Positions 1 to 15,000 of a DNA stretch of 64,000 nucleotides are shown piece after piece. The notes beneath the pieces were generated by a model. That model did not search any database, was not told the DNA's origin, and was given only the letters and a program-made list of their open reading frames with translations. Made by a program: the position numbers and the translations under genes. The stretch lies in assembly GCF_000224145.3 (NCBI RefSeq), contig NC_020166.2, positions 4,244,939 to 4,308,938 on the forward strand, written 5' to 3'. This stretch comes from Ciona intestinalis. Taxonomy: Eukaryota > Chordata > Ascidiacea > Phlebobranchia > Cionidae. The number at the start of each line of letters is the position of its first letter. Position 1 is the stretch's first letter.

Positions 1-3000
1 TTGTAAAATTTATAATTATTTTTATATCTTATCTTTATTATTAAAGTTGACAAACTAGTATCTATACCACCAAGTAAAATGACTCTCACAAACATATCTT
101 TCAAAAGACATTCAAAATAGTATTTTAATTGTAGGCAAATGTTTTAATTCAAACCTGATAAACTCTGGACAGATCTCTGAGGTTGAAGATGTAATGGAAC
201 TTGGATGGAGTTGGTGGAAGATCATTGACGATGTTCTTGTACAACTCAAGTGTGTTTCTGTATTATGAGATGGACAGACTTAAAAATGATGTTTTGTTTT
301 ATTCTATTAATATAAATACAAAACATAGAAACTAGAGCAAATGAAAGCTTCATTAATTTGTATCCAGGATAAATAAACGTGATACCAATGTTTAAGTTGC
401 ATCATGCAGTCATACAATGCAAATTATATCTAGATAATTTTTAATTATAAATCCTGTTAATTAATTTCAGATAAACTTCAAAGCTATGGCCAAGAGAATA
501 TTTCTTTCTGCGACTTACGTAGTAACACGTTGAACACAACCCTGGATTTCTTCACTGAAAGGAATAGTGTGGCCTTCAAGTATTGAGTTGTAAATTTTAA
601 GCAAAGATTCATGAGCTGGGAACGTCATGTTGAAAACACTGAACAGCGATAAAAATCGAGGATCCACCTAAAGTCATTTGTTGCGAAGTTATAGCTTGAT
701 GTCTCAAAAAATAATTTCATTTTAACTGATGTATTTAAAATGTGCTAAAAATAGGCACATGTACTAAACAACTCACCTCATTCCTACCACCACCAGCCTT
801 GCCCATGGCTGCCACATAACTGAGATCACGTAAGTATTTATAATAAAGCTCCTTTCCTCTGTCATACATTCCACCTTTCTCAAGAAGAAGTTTTAACAAA
901 GCAATTGGTTGTTGGGTTCCGTATGTATCAACCTGAAACATGTAATTTACATCATTAGCATTTGGGCCTGACCTGAACATTATATATTTGTGGTGCAGCA
1001 ACATTTGAGTTACTTTAGAAACATTTTTTCTACATGTTTATGTAGTAGACAACTGTTTTATTTAAAAGTTGGTATCCAAAATGGTAAACATTACCATAGT
1101 TTAGTTTTACCAACTTTGGCAATATAGGAAGACAGTAATAAAACATTAAATATGCATGGTTTGGCACATAAAGTGTAATTAGATATTCAACCAACATTTG
1201 TCTGTATTTGTTAACACATATCTTAAAAATTTAGAAGAAGGAAATTGAACCTGTGGCATGTTCATGTCATCCATGAAGACAACCAATCTCTTCCCAGGTG
1301 GAGGACCATAAAGATCTTTGGTTCTCTTTTCTACATTTGCTTCCAAGTTTCTCTGAACATCCATGGATGTTGTTCGTGATGAAAAGTTGATGTGCAACAT
1401 CAGATGAGAATCTGCATCTAATCCTCTCAAGAAGTTCTAATAATATTTTTTATATAATTTATTTATCTATTTTTGTACTATAGCAACAACTATACACTTA
1501 CTTGTATTGTTGCTGTTTTTGATGTTCCTGTTTCACCAACAAGTACAACTGGGCGCTTTATTGTCACCATAAGTTTTAACAACCATGTTGTTCTGGTTGT
1601 GTCAATGGTTGGCACCAAAATCTGGTTGTACTTCAATTCTGGGTCATGTTCATATTTTGGGACAATCTGACTCCATGGCAACCATGCATTCTCATCGATA
1701 TCAAAATGGTAATCGTACAAAGTCGAATATTTGGTTGGAATTTCACCAGGACGAGCGGGAGACTTTTCATCATCCTGACATAAAGTCACCATTTGAATTT
1801 AAATAAAAAAGGTCCAACGAGGCTATTAGGGTGAGATGTTAGAGTGCCATAATGCAAAACAGAAGAGTTAAATGCAGAATAGCAAAATGTTTGATTTTTT
1901 TGCAGATAGTATAAACCTAATTTACAAATTGTGCGTTTGTACAACATACTTACATTTACACCAGTCATGCTTGCAAGTTTTTTAATAAACTCATCAAATG
2001 TTGCACGACCCTCTTCAACCAATGTTCCTCCAACTGACCAGTACATTGATTCAATGAACAAACATTCCAGAACCTTTAAAACGCACAAATTCATTATCAT
2101 ATTATACAGGTCTTCTATAAATTCCACCATATTTTGATAGACTTATTATTACAAAATGCAGAAAATCATCTAGCTATGAAATCAACAACCGGTTATGAGA
2201 AGGACAAATAAACATCAATAAACATCAATTTTACATCAGCAAAAAAATGCTGTTGTGTATTATTTTTTAAAAATGACACCAAAAAGTGAGTCGGAACTTA
2301 AGTCATAAGATAAAACAAGCTCAATGTTAAAAAATTGCAGCACTGTCAATTCTATATGGATTGCACCATGTTTTGAAACTGGAACAGAAAAAATGCCCTT
2401 GTTTACTTAGTCATTATTAAGGGTTGACACAGTGCAGACAGACAGGAAATAAATCATTTAACTGTTTCATGCGTGGAAAGAGGTTCCACTGTATTAATAC
2501 CTGAGGTTAAGATGGGACATGATATCCAAGATATAAAGAAATACTTGGAAAGAATAAATTATACAAGTAGGATAAGTAATGATAGCTCTACACTTAGTGA
2601 GTTATGCCAACACCACACAGAATATAATCCATTTGAAAACCTTGACATGTTTGGTGGGGAGAGAAAGAGACTTGATTTTGATAAAGTTTATAATGATATA
2701 ATTGTAAAGAAAAGAGGTGGCTGTTGTTATGAACAAAACGGTTTGTTTTACTGGGCACTGAGAAAATGTGGATATGAAGTAACAATTGTTCAGTGTGAAG
2801 CATTTATCAGCGAAGAGAAAGGATATGGACCTAGCTTTGATCATATGGCTTTGTTGGTAAGAGTTAATATAATTTTAAACTTGCAACAATGGCTGTATGG
2901 GGCTAATGGTCTACATTGGTGTAAAACTGTATGTTTGTTTATGTTTATTATATTTGTGAACAACATGTATATAAATACTTGAAGAAATCAATAATATACA

Positions 3001-6000
3001 GAAACTTGCATTAAATATATATGTATGTGATAAAGGAATAAATGTATCTCATACATTACTCTTACATTAACTACATTAAAGGTAACATGTGATGATGGTT
3101 CAGTGTGGCTAACTGATGTTGGTTGGGGTGGCACCGGGTTTATTACACTATTGAAATTTGAAAGTGATAAGGAACAGATACAAAACAATGGGGTCTACAG
3201 GTTATTAGGATCAACCCAACAAAGGTTTTTGTTGCAAAAACTTCAAAAGACCATTATACAAGTAAATGGTAAACTTATTATTTAAACTTGAGTGTAACTT
3301 ATTTTATTACCCACAGGTTACAGGCAGGCGCGCTAACCACTTTGCCACAGCGCCGGACAAACTTATGTGTATAAATAAGAAAATTTAAAACTTGTCAATT
3401 AAACTCAATTAAATATGCTTTAGGTAAAAAAAAGAACCTATATTAAGATAATCTTTTTAACAGAAAAAACATTCCTGTATACACATTAATTTTACATGTT
3501 TAGTTCTATAAATATTTCTTATCTTGACCGAACTACAGGTTCAACGAAGATAAAAGTAAAGGGAAAACAATGGAATTCGATTTACAGGTTTGACATTATT
3601 CCAAGAAAATGGGAAGATTTTAAAGAAATGTGCGAATATCAGCAAGATGATGAAGACAGTTACTTGATCCATAATACAATTTGTGCGAAACAAAGTAAAT
3701 ATGGTAGTGTTGCCGTGAGGGGTTGGATGACGTTTGAGAAAATGTTTGTGGATCCAATGACTGAGAAATACAAATGGAGAAAAGAAACAAAAAGTCAAGA
3801 AGAGTTAAAAGAAGTTCTTAAAAAATATTTTCAGGTGGAAATCAACTTTGACTTAAAGCCAGAAGCAAAATTTGAAGCTGATTAATAAAATGTATATAAA
3901 GTAGTGAAGTCAGTATCATTATATAACAGTGACTCTTATTCTGTGGGCAGCTAACTAGGTTGACAAAGACTAAAATGTTACAAGAACTATTTGTAATCTC
4001 TTACCTTGGTGAACCACTTTTATTTGCATTTTTTTTTGTTCAAATATTGGAATTTTTGTTATTATTGTTTTGCTTAAATATTTTAAAAATTTTGCAATAA
4101 GATAATTCACAGTTTCTTAGTATCCTCTGTTATAGAGCACTCTTAAAAATATATATAACTTCAGCTCGCTAACTTTGCAGACAAATAATTATTCTTCTGC
4201 TTTTGCCATCAAGTATGCAAGTGTTGCTGCTACATTAATAAAGTCTTATGGTACGGTAAAAAATGCTGATATTTTAGAGTTGACTCTATACTGAAGATGA
4301 ATGACTCAATTTATATAAACAATAGGTAACTTTCACTGTTAATTTGCACAAGAGTCAATATTGTCTAAGATACATATACATTTCCAATCATGATATGTAA
4401 GATAACTGTGTTAATGTTGAGAGCCTCATATATAACTTATATCTATTAAAATAAATAAAGGAAAACATTTTAGTTTTTGTGTAAAGTTTTAACACCCCTG
4501 TCAATAAGAGATGGAGATTTGTCTTAAACAATATAATTTTTTAAAAAGAACAACGTCATCCAAAAAGAACAAAGAATAAGAAAATACTGTTGAATAGTAC
4601 TTTTTAAAAAAAAAATGGAAACCCATAAAAAAAAACATTTAAAGATGTCCCACCTTGCCCTGCATTTCATCTTGCCCCACTTTACCATTTGTTGACATGA
4701 CTTAACAGACAAATACTAATGAAAAAATATTGTTGTACTCACAGTAGGATCACCAGAATCCACTTTATATTCTTCAAGCAGGGCATTCAACATCATACAC
4801 AGCTGGGTGAGCATGTTAAGATTGGTTTGTGGGACAATCAACTTCAATGGTTTACCTTGCCTACCATCCACCAAACCCTCATATACCTGTGTTATATATT
4901 GCATGGTTACAAAAATACAAAACATTTTTCATACAATAAATTTAAATGATTAGGATACAGAAATCATGTGTATGTCATTATGATTTATTTGTTGGTGTGC
5001 AAATGATTTTAATGAAATGATATAAATAAACCTAGATGTTTACAGCTGTTGCTTTCTGTTTCATTAACTATCTTTCTGTCATTTTCATGACCAAACTTGA
5101 TGCATTTTTATGAATGAAACTTGATTAGTTTTTGTTATACGTCAAGTGGTTGAGACCACTAAAGTGTTTTTTCATATAAATAAAGCTGTATATTCTAATA
5201 TTTAAACTATTAATTTGAGGATTTTAAATTACAGTACCAGTACAATAATTCTTATATAAAATATATTGTTAAACACCAGTTTTTGGTAACACAGCAGTTT
5301 GGTCCAAAGTCCGTATACGACTTACCAGATCAATGCATGGGATTGTATACTTGGTGTACAACTTGTTTAGAAGATCTTGTTCTATTTTACTGCTACGTAG
5401 AGAGATCCACTTCTGCCAGTATGGATCATAATTCAAGTTCTTTGGATCAACATACACCATACCTACAACACAAACAGTGCTATCAGTTGCAAATACATGA
5501 AATTGATTACAATAAAAACATTTTATAAGATGTAAATTTAATGAAAATTTACATTTTGAAGACAAATTTTTAAAAGCACTCTTTAAACTAGGTTACTTAC
5601 ACAAAATATACATTTTTTTGTTTTCAATATTGCACACATTTTCATTATATGGTTTAAAATGAGGTAGCTAAGTTTATAATAATACATAAATGTTAGAAAT
5701 ATTTGTAAACCATACCAGCTCTTGATACAGTGGCGGGAGATGCATATTGTAGATCTCCAACTTCAAACAAGAGAGCACAGTGACCTTGTAATCGAATACG
5801 TTCACCGTTAGCCAAGGTCAGTAATTTGTTGTCGTCCATCACAGAGTTCATGTTTTCCACCCACAATGCATCTACATCTCCATCAAAGAGAATGTATCTA
5901 CAAATGTGAGATTACAAGATCATTTACACCTGAACTACATTGTTCCCACAAAATGGCATTCAAGTTTTGCGGCTGATAGACTCTGGTATAGATGTCATTA

Positions 6001-9000
6001 CTTGCATATGAATATATGATTTCAATTATATTCTTAAAAAACGAACCTTTTTTCTTTCTTCTCTGTTGGTTTATTGACTTCTCTGAAGATGTTGGACAAG
6101 ACGCCATCTGTCCAATCTCTTGTTATGGGATCCAGGATACCGTACAACTCAATTACTGTCATTGCTTTTGAGTTGATAATATGCATCTTTGTATTCAAGC
6201 CAAGCCTGAGACAATGAATAAGATGTTGGATTTAAAAGGTTTTGCTTAATAAAGGGTATCAAAAAAAATTATTTTAATACAGAAAAAAATGTTTAAATAA
6301 TATAAACAAATATAGAAACCAGCAAATTATCAAAGCTATTTAAATTGATGGCCACTGCGGTTCAAGCATAGCCAACACTGAATCTAAATCGTTCCAATCA
6401 GTTTAGTTGGTATGTTGCCACATTCTCTAACCATTGCCACTTTCGTTATTGTTTGTATCTAGAATCATATATTTAAGGCTATGGTATACTTGGATCTTTA
6501 GGAAAGATTTGTGGCAGAGTAAACACTTCAAGTCTTGCATTTTACCTCATTTTTCTAAATTATTGTTAATTGGTAATTGTGACATCCTGTCTAGAATCAA
6601 ATGAAAACTACACTACATAACAATTAAAAACTGATCAAAATCTGAAAATACTGTAAACAACATAATTCGGACATATATATTTATAGAAATATCAGTGCTA
6701 TGGTAAGTCAGAGTTACTTTGTTTGTGCTTGAGCAAGTGTGTTGATGACAACTGACTTCCCACCACCCGTTGGTCCAACTATCATTGTTGTGTGACGTGT
6801 CATCATTGTTTCGTATAATTGCACAACCTGTTAGTGCAAACTCTTATATTGGTGTGTATTGATTATAATTATAAACCATTTACAATTGATTAAAACCCTT
6901 AGTTGATTCGGTTAAAATATTTTTTTTTTACAATCAACACTGAAGTATTGAAGAAAGGACAATATAAATGTAAGACAGTTTTTTCAACTTAACAACTGTC
7001 AAATAACATGTTATACTTACTTTGTCAACTTGGTTTTCAAGCAAGACATAGTTGTTACCAAGTATGGCATCCTCCACTGCATCATTGAAGTTGGGGTAAC
7101 GTACACGAGGGCAGTCAAGTCCAGGAAACAAATCTCCGATCAAACCAAGGAACAACGGAACATCCTCAAATATGAACTTTGGAAGATTCATATCACGCAA
7201 TGCTCTGATGAAGAAGTTAGAAATCAGCATCAATGTTTTTACATACAGTAGTCTTACTTATAGATTTAAATACAGCAGACAGTTGAAGAAAAATACATAA
7301 AGATAACAAAATAAATTGTACATACTTTAAAAAACTGCGGTGAAGAACATTAGTGTATATGTATTGTCGCCAATTGTTTGTTATGGCGAAACATCTTCAG
7401 GGTTTGCCCTTAAGCGGTTTGTCTAAAGACACATACGCCAGCAATGATAGCAGCGTTATGCATCGAAAATGTTTTTACTGGGCTACAGGCATAATATTAA
7501 ACAAAAGAAAAGAACTTTAAAAATCTTTATAAAAAAAAACAGAATTCTATAACAAAATTTCACCTCATCAACACAACTTCTTCATGAAGATCAGCTGAAC
7601 CTCTTTTCAAATCACCAGCCATAACCAACACAGCTTTAAGCGCACGGAGTCCAAAGTCATAATGATGTTGTTTGGAAAGTTGTTCCTTAGCAAGTTTATA
7701 CAACACTGTCATCTTCTTCGCTAAAACTTTTGCCGTGAGGAATCCTTCTGAGAAGAGCATTATCTCACAGATCTGTTGCAGGTCAGGCACGATCACAACC
7801 ACAGGTCTGCAGATTGTTAAATACATGTTAAAACATAAGGATGAGTAGTGTAACACAGTATTTACAAACACCTTAATAAAACGCAAACAAAAAATTACTA
7901 ATACCTTTACAAAACCTAAATTCTCAAAACTGGCCACTCTTTGTCACATATACATTTATGTAAAAATCCAACAAAAGTGGGATCAAACATGGACTTATTG
8001 AAGCAACAGTCATATGTTTCACAATACCAATATCACTATATAAGAATTTAAATGTTGTTTAATTAGGTTTTAAAAAGTAATTTAAAGTATATATAAATTA
8101 AATTTAGTAACTTAAAGTAAAAAAGTAAACTATATTCCCCATTCACCTGAACAAAGCTTTCACGCTTTCAGGAAGTTCTGTACGACCAGCATAACCAGGA
8201 TTCATCGTGATGAAAATTCCCATCCTTCCATCAAGGGAAATTTCTGTTCCCTCAAAATGAAATCTCTTCAAGTGATGCATAAGGGCATTCCTGATGGTTT
8301 GAACCTGCGTAACATAATAAACATATAGAAGTTTATGAACTGATTCCTTGAAAACAGATATTGTTTAAAGACAAAATATTTCTCTTTGCTCTCTTAGGCA
8401 TTTTAAGTGGTATAATTACTATGTTTGTAACAAGAAATCATAGTAAGTCGTTTTAGAAGTAAGGGGTAAATTAGATGAACATTTTAATCTTACGTTAAAA
8501 ACACAAATATACAACATAAGCAAAAAGTTTTTAAGTCAATTTCTGTCAAACAAAAATTATTTTAATATTTAACCTGAGATGACACAACCGAAAGCACAGA
8601 AGCGTCGATTCTGTTAAATTCATCAAAGCATCCCCATGCACCACATTGGGCAAGACCAGAGAATATTTTACCAACAGCCTATAAATAAAACCATTTTACA
8701 TACAACTGGTAAAGTTATTTCCAATGATACAAAACTTCTTTTGATAAAAAGTAAAATTGCTGAATGTAAAAAAAACTTTTTAAAAATACTGTACACTTTA
8801 ATTTTAACATGTTGTAATTCACAACCAATATATAGGTGTATAATCAAACACAATATAAAAAAACATAATGAGTGCAAAAAACTCTGATAATAATTATTAT
8901 TCATCGAACCTTAAAATCCATCCCTTCCCCACAGTTTGTAACAACGCACAACAAACCAAGAGCTTTCGCCAAATCTTTGACGGTTTCTGAAAAAAGATGA

Positions 9001-12000
9001 AGATTGTTGATTTACAGTTATTGATACTAATTGAATCACAATGGTTGCATGAACCTCAAACAAAGTCCACTCAAACAGACATAAGCAGTCTGCAGGTTGG
9101 GGCAATCGGCCAAATCTGGCCTAAAAACATACAAAGTAGAATGGATCTATTTAAAACTGATTTATAGCAATGTACAATAAATTGATATATGGATAACACT
9201 ACATGGCAAACATATAAACAATATATGAATAAACAACTTGCATGGCACAACACAAGTACCACTGGATTGAAACAATGGCAACTAGGTGTCTTTTCTAAGG
9301 ACCCACATGGACCCCAGTAGTAACAGCATTGAGCATTGAAACCATATTCTCTGGTCTTAAAGCAGGTACTCCAACCACTCTGGCATATGTATATAATACT
9401 AAGTAGCACTGACCTGTTTTGCCAGTACCAGCAGGACCAGCAGGAGCCCCTCCCAAGTACATGGATAAAGCTTGTGTTAATGTCAAGTAGATACGATCAG
9501 TAAGAGGAGTGATGACAAGACGACCGTTCAACCCCATGTATTCGTAACTGCAAAGATAAATGTATTTACCTTGTAATTTAATAAAACATTATTGTATAAA
9601 AAATATGCTAAATTTTCCATTCTAAATATTTAGCTTTAAGAAAACTATTTATTAAAATACTCAAATCAAGTCTGTATGTTTAAGTAAATTTAGGAACAAA
9701 TGCCCACCCGTATCCAAATGATCCCGTGCACTGTTTAACTTCAAGTTGATCTGATTCCTTCTCCCAATAAAACCTCAGTTGAGATTCCCATTCAAACTCC
9801 TTGGCATCGAGAATAGAATCACGAACAAAGGTATCAATGATATCACGAGCGTGGACATCAATGATTAACACTGAATATAAATCAATAATCTGTATTTGTT
9901 TTTTAATTGAGCATGTTGAACAAGGTTATATACAAAATCATAAGATAAAAGCAGAAGAACAAAAATATTATATTTAATCATTAGATAGAACGCAAATATT
10001 TAATGAATATCATGAAAAAACATAAACATTTCAAGTCCTTCATATAACTCACCAGTGTTAAACTTTTTCCGTTCATTTGAATTAAGCGGGGATTGAATCT
10101 TGGTTACCAAGCTATCTATCTGACCATGCATCTGCACTGCATAGTTCTTCATTCCAAGCTTATCACCCTTTCTTACCTGGAGTGAGAAACAACAATTTGG
10201 TTACAATATACAGTTTAAAACATTGCCTGATATTGATGTGTTACATTAACATACTTTTCAACAATTTAAATCTTAACTAAAACTGCTGTGGTTATTTCAG
10301 TAATTTCATTTTTTCTTCATAATTTAACCAAAATATGGTGCTTATGAATCCCACCTTATGAAAAACATCTTCAACCTCCCATGTCCACCATATCTGGTTG
10401 CCAGCCAACACAACCATACCTTGGTAAGGTAACATCCATTCAACACGATCTCTGCAACACAGAAAATAAAATGGATGACAAAACCACTTATAGTAAACAC
10501 ACTAACGAACAGTTTAAAACTTATGTAAAGTTTATTTTAGTTACATTATTTTTATGATCAAAATGAGGAAATGCTTACATTTCATGACAATAAGTAAAGA
10601 CAGCTTCTTTTGTGATAAGTCGGTTTGTACTTCTCATTTCCCCCAACACAGATGTCATCCAATCCTCTACTCTGCCCTCCGCTGGTACGTTTTTATAAAA
10701 GTTCATTTTCTGAAAGTAAATAGAGTTAAAATAAATATAATACCAAAATAACAAACACAGTTAGTTTGATACATCTTTTGAGTTAAAAAATGAAGTTGAG
10801 TGAACCGGCAAGAAGAATCTATAGTTAATGGTTATGCGTGTTGAATTAACTCACATTAGCTAGTAACTAAGCTATATAATAAGATAGATATTTTACCATT
10901 TGATTAATATTGGATTTTAACATCGAGTACTCAATAAACTTTCCTGGACAAAAATTAGAAGTGAAGATTTTGTAACTTATTATCAAGTTAAAGAATCCTT
11001 GCAGAATTATCTCATTTTAAACACTTAAGAAGTCCTGCTTGAGACCAGCTAGAATATTATCAAACTACAGTAGGGTGGGGGAAGATGGGACACCTTTTAA
11101 CAGTATTTTTTCATTCCATTTATCAGTAAACAAAGAACATTCAAATAATTATAAAACTATATCCCCACGACTCCCATAGACTGTTGTTAATTGTTTAAAA
11201 CTTGATCAGGATACTTGGATATTATGTGCTAATGGTGTCCCATCTTCCCCTACCCCGCTATATAATTACTTTGTTAAGCAAATAGTTGCGACTTACCTCT
11301 CCCTCAGCAGAAATCATTCCCGCCACAATCCACTCCCCTGATGCTCCCTCCTGGAACTGGAGTTTGGAAATATTGTCGTACATTTTAATGATGTGCTCCT
11401 GGACACATCTGGGATCGCTGCTTCCAAGGATGCTGAGCAACTCATCATCGGAAATGAAGAAAAACCTGATGAAATATTATAAAATTACTGCACTGCTACT
11501 TTTGTATAAAAAAAACTACCTCCAGAAGTATTTATTATTGTATAAGTTAAAGAGTAATTTACTAACTTACAATGAGAAACTATAATAAATGAATGATAGC
11601 ATTTGAAATGATAGCTAACCTTGGGAAAGCATTTCGTTTTGAGTCAAGATAATCATTTAATGATTTCTGACATTTTTCCAATCCATCACTTAGATTTTGA
11701 AGATCCTGAAGTCGGTTAGGAGCATGGCATGCATCTTTGATCTTTGGGTTCTTCACTGTGTCCTGCATAATCTTCTTAAACATCTTGTCAATGTTGTCAA
11801 ATTTCTTTGCTTCTTCTGGAAGTTGAGACCTATTATGTCAAGTTAGGTTTATAAATACAACTAATTTACCAATGTATACCATCTTGTTTTACACTCACAG
11901 ATTAAACTTACCTGATATCTCCACCAATGAAAATAGATTCGAGATACATCCATTTTCTTTGCACCACCATCCACACATCACATACCTGGAATAAAAAAAT

Positions 12001-15000
12001 GGTAAAAAATCTTCCGCGGGCGCGGCGTAGTGGTTAGCGCCCCTGTCTGTACCCAGAGGTAATGGCTCGACGCTGCTACCATTGTTGACGCATGTGTCCC
12101 TGGGCAAGACACTTAACAGCAATTGCTCCAACCCAGTGGTCACTAATGGGTTGTCCAAATAATCAGCCATAAATAAAAAATAAAAATAATAAACACCAAC
12201 AAAATAACATGCATGGTAACTCGTAAGCTGGCACGAGGTGTATGAACACCAGTGTTATAACAAGTGTCGTTTTCTGGCGACGCCAGGATAAAGTAAGTTA
12301 CATTTATTTATTCTATCAAAAGTAGCGAAACAAAAACACAATGAGTTTAGCAATGCAAACTGAAATGTCATACACACAAAGATGGATTACCTCACTAATC
12401 AGAGAAAGTCCCTTCTCCCAATTTTGCACGGATCCAAGGAAAGGGCCAACAAATCTCGACGCAGACATACTTTGTAAGTTCATCGCATTATCATCCAATA
12501 TCTGCATGACCTCATCCACAGAACCTTTCAATTAAAATTTTACTTACAGAATATTTGCAAACAAAATTATTATCATAGTATAAATGGGGATCAGATTTAA
12601 ATCGAGTTTATATAAGTAAAATTATTCAAACTTAATTTTAATTTAGTTTGTAAAAATAATCTCATTGGCAAATGCTTCCCAACCTTAGATGAGTTCGAGA
12701 CACAGCGAAATATACAAGTGCATTTAACAAATCTACCAAGGTAGTCTTTTTCCAAAGCAGTTTTGTTCATATGCATAATGTGTTGAGTAAGTGATAGAAT
12801 TAGGTTATGTAGTAACAAACATAAAAAAAAATTAAAAACTATGAAAAAAATATGATGTAAATGTTAGGCACAGCTTGCTATGAGCATTAAACACAGTTAA
12901 ACTTATTCATTAGAAATATTTATGCAATTTGAATCGTAAATACATAGTCATATTATCAACAAACATACCTAGAACAACTCCTCTGTCTTGAGTTCCCTTC
13001 ATATATTTGATGACAACAAACTTCATCATCTCCCATGTTTCAACCACCTTATATTAAAAGTTTCAATTGAATATAAAGCTGTTTGTACTTAATTTAGTTT
13101 TTTCACTTACAAAAGTAATTAAAATACTAGATTTTAAAGACTCATAAACTATAAGTTTTAATAAAAGCTCATATTTATAATGCTTTTTTGGTAAGTTATC
13201 TTGGAAAATTATAAATCTTTACTTCTTTCAACCCCTTTTCAATGCTCAGTTCTTTTGAAGCAGCAGTGACAATCTCAGCAATTGTGTCAGCATAATTATG
13301 AAGTTGCATGGAAAATAAGTTTTCAAGGGTGAATGTGTCAGGATTCATATCAAAGTTTTTCCCAGTTTTTGTCATCAGTTCTTTCCAATGACTGTAAATA
13401 TCAACAATATATAATGATATTTATTTCATAAACTTAAAAGAAACTTTTTTATTAAAGAAACTGATATGCTTTACGGTATAGAAAAAAAAAGGAATTTTTT
13501 ATCACTCTTAAAGTTATGATGCTTAAATTTAGCAGATGTCACATATCATATATTGACAACTTTTATAAAATTTGCATTTGACATAAAAACGCATAAAAGG
13601 CAATATGGAACATAAAAAAATTATAACAAACATGAAACTTTTTATTTTCTCTTTGCTATAAAAATGCAATAAAGCTTAATGAATTAAAATAAGAATTTAC
13701 CGTTCTCTTAGAGCTTCATTCTTGAGATCCAAGAACAAAGGAATCGATTCCTTAAATTCTCTCATCTTTGCATCAAGATGTTGAGCAGGAGGAAGAGCTT
13801 TTACTGGTTTTGGAAACTTTTTCAGTTTCTTTACAAAGTTTTCGATGCCTTCCACAAGCTGATAAGGAAAAACATAAAGTAAACAACACAAGCAAACATA
13901 GCTCGAATAAATAGACATGTACCATTATTAAATGGTTGAAAAGAAGCTGTATAAAGACGCATACAACGTTTAATAAAAGATGGGGAGGCAAGTTATCTAC
14001 TGTATTTATGTTATCGTTACCATTTTTTATGTGCTGTTACATATATAAATCCAGAAAGTACCGGCACTAACATGTGTGGAAGATTAAACTATTAATTTCT
14101 GGTAAATTCGGTGATTGCTCAGTTAGAAATTTACTATTCGATAAGAGACTAAACAATTTAAATTAAATATAAATCAAAGTCGCATAGTGTTTATCACTAG
14201 ATTAAAACGAACCAGATTGACGTTCAGGTTTGCCCATAAAGTTTGAGCCCACTCCTCCCTTGCAACACTCTGTTCTTGATACAAAGCATAAATCATTTCT
14301 AATCCTTTCATTTCGTTTTGTACACGAACTAAATTTGGATAGGGAGTGATTTGAAGGTCGAACAATTTCTCTGCATTTGTCAATTCCTGCCTAAAAATCA
14401 AGATTCAAATGCAACGTATATCTATAGATACAGGGTAAACAAAATAACAAGGTAAAATTCAATGTACATAATTTGACAATCAAAGTAAACGAACAAAAGT
14501 TTAGCAATAAACAAGCATATTTTTAGAGTATTTCAGTGAAGAGTATGTTTAAACAGCAAACCTGTCAGCTTCATATTTCTGAAGATCTTTTCTGAACTGA
14601 GTTAGAATTTTCAAGCCATGTTCAAGGTCGGCACCAACAGCACCCGGTCCTGATTCATGAAACGTGTCGGCAAAACCTTCAAGTTCTCCTTTAAACACGG
14701 TTATTTGTTCTTGTGTAATTTTCGTGAACTTGATTTTTACACTTGTAAGGCCAACATCCACAACCTGGGTTTCAAATTTAAGATCATGAGTTTTTGGTTG
14801 GTAAAATGGAAAGTGTGTTTATGTTGTTATCTAGCTTATCCTTCACCTGAATAAGTAAATAAAGCTTAAATAAGTTAAATGAAGAATTTCATCTTATTTA
14901 TTGTTAAAGAAAAATGCTTGGATAAATTGAAGTTCCTGGCAATTTATATTGATAGTTAAGTATATCGAACTTTTTGGTTTGTAGGCCTTGAAGTTGTATA

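Larger units (their letters stand above)
155..9871 (-). other. DNAH10: DNAH10 exons 43-60: motor AAA1, AAA2, AAA3
   Basis: Exons in coding order: 9708-9871, 9414-9547 (AAA1 Walker A, GPAGTGKT), 8910-8986, 8574-8678 (AAA1 Walker B, CFDEFNRI), 8147-8304, 7564-7806, 7021-7204, 6718-6827 (AAA2 Walker A, GPTGGGKS), 6047-6205, 5716-5897 (AAA2 Walker B region, [16 protein letters not shown]), 5326-5462, 4743-4886, 1954-2073, 1502-1774 (AAA3 Walker A, GETGTSKT), 1251-1436 (AAA3 Walker [10 protein letters not shown]), 777-932, 519-667, 155-257. AAA1 is the main ATPase site of dyneins and keeps both Walker motifs here. For the exon at 519-667 I chose the donor after ACTAC because it restores phase with the last exon and resembles the GTAAGT consensus. 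The intron 2074-4742 is unusually long and houses the nested NAT gene. Confidence 0.9.
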
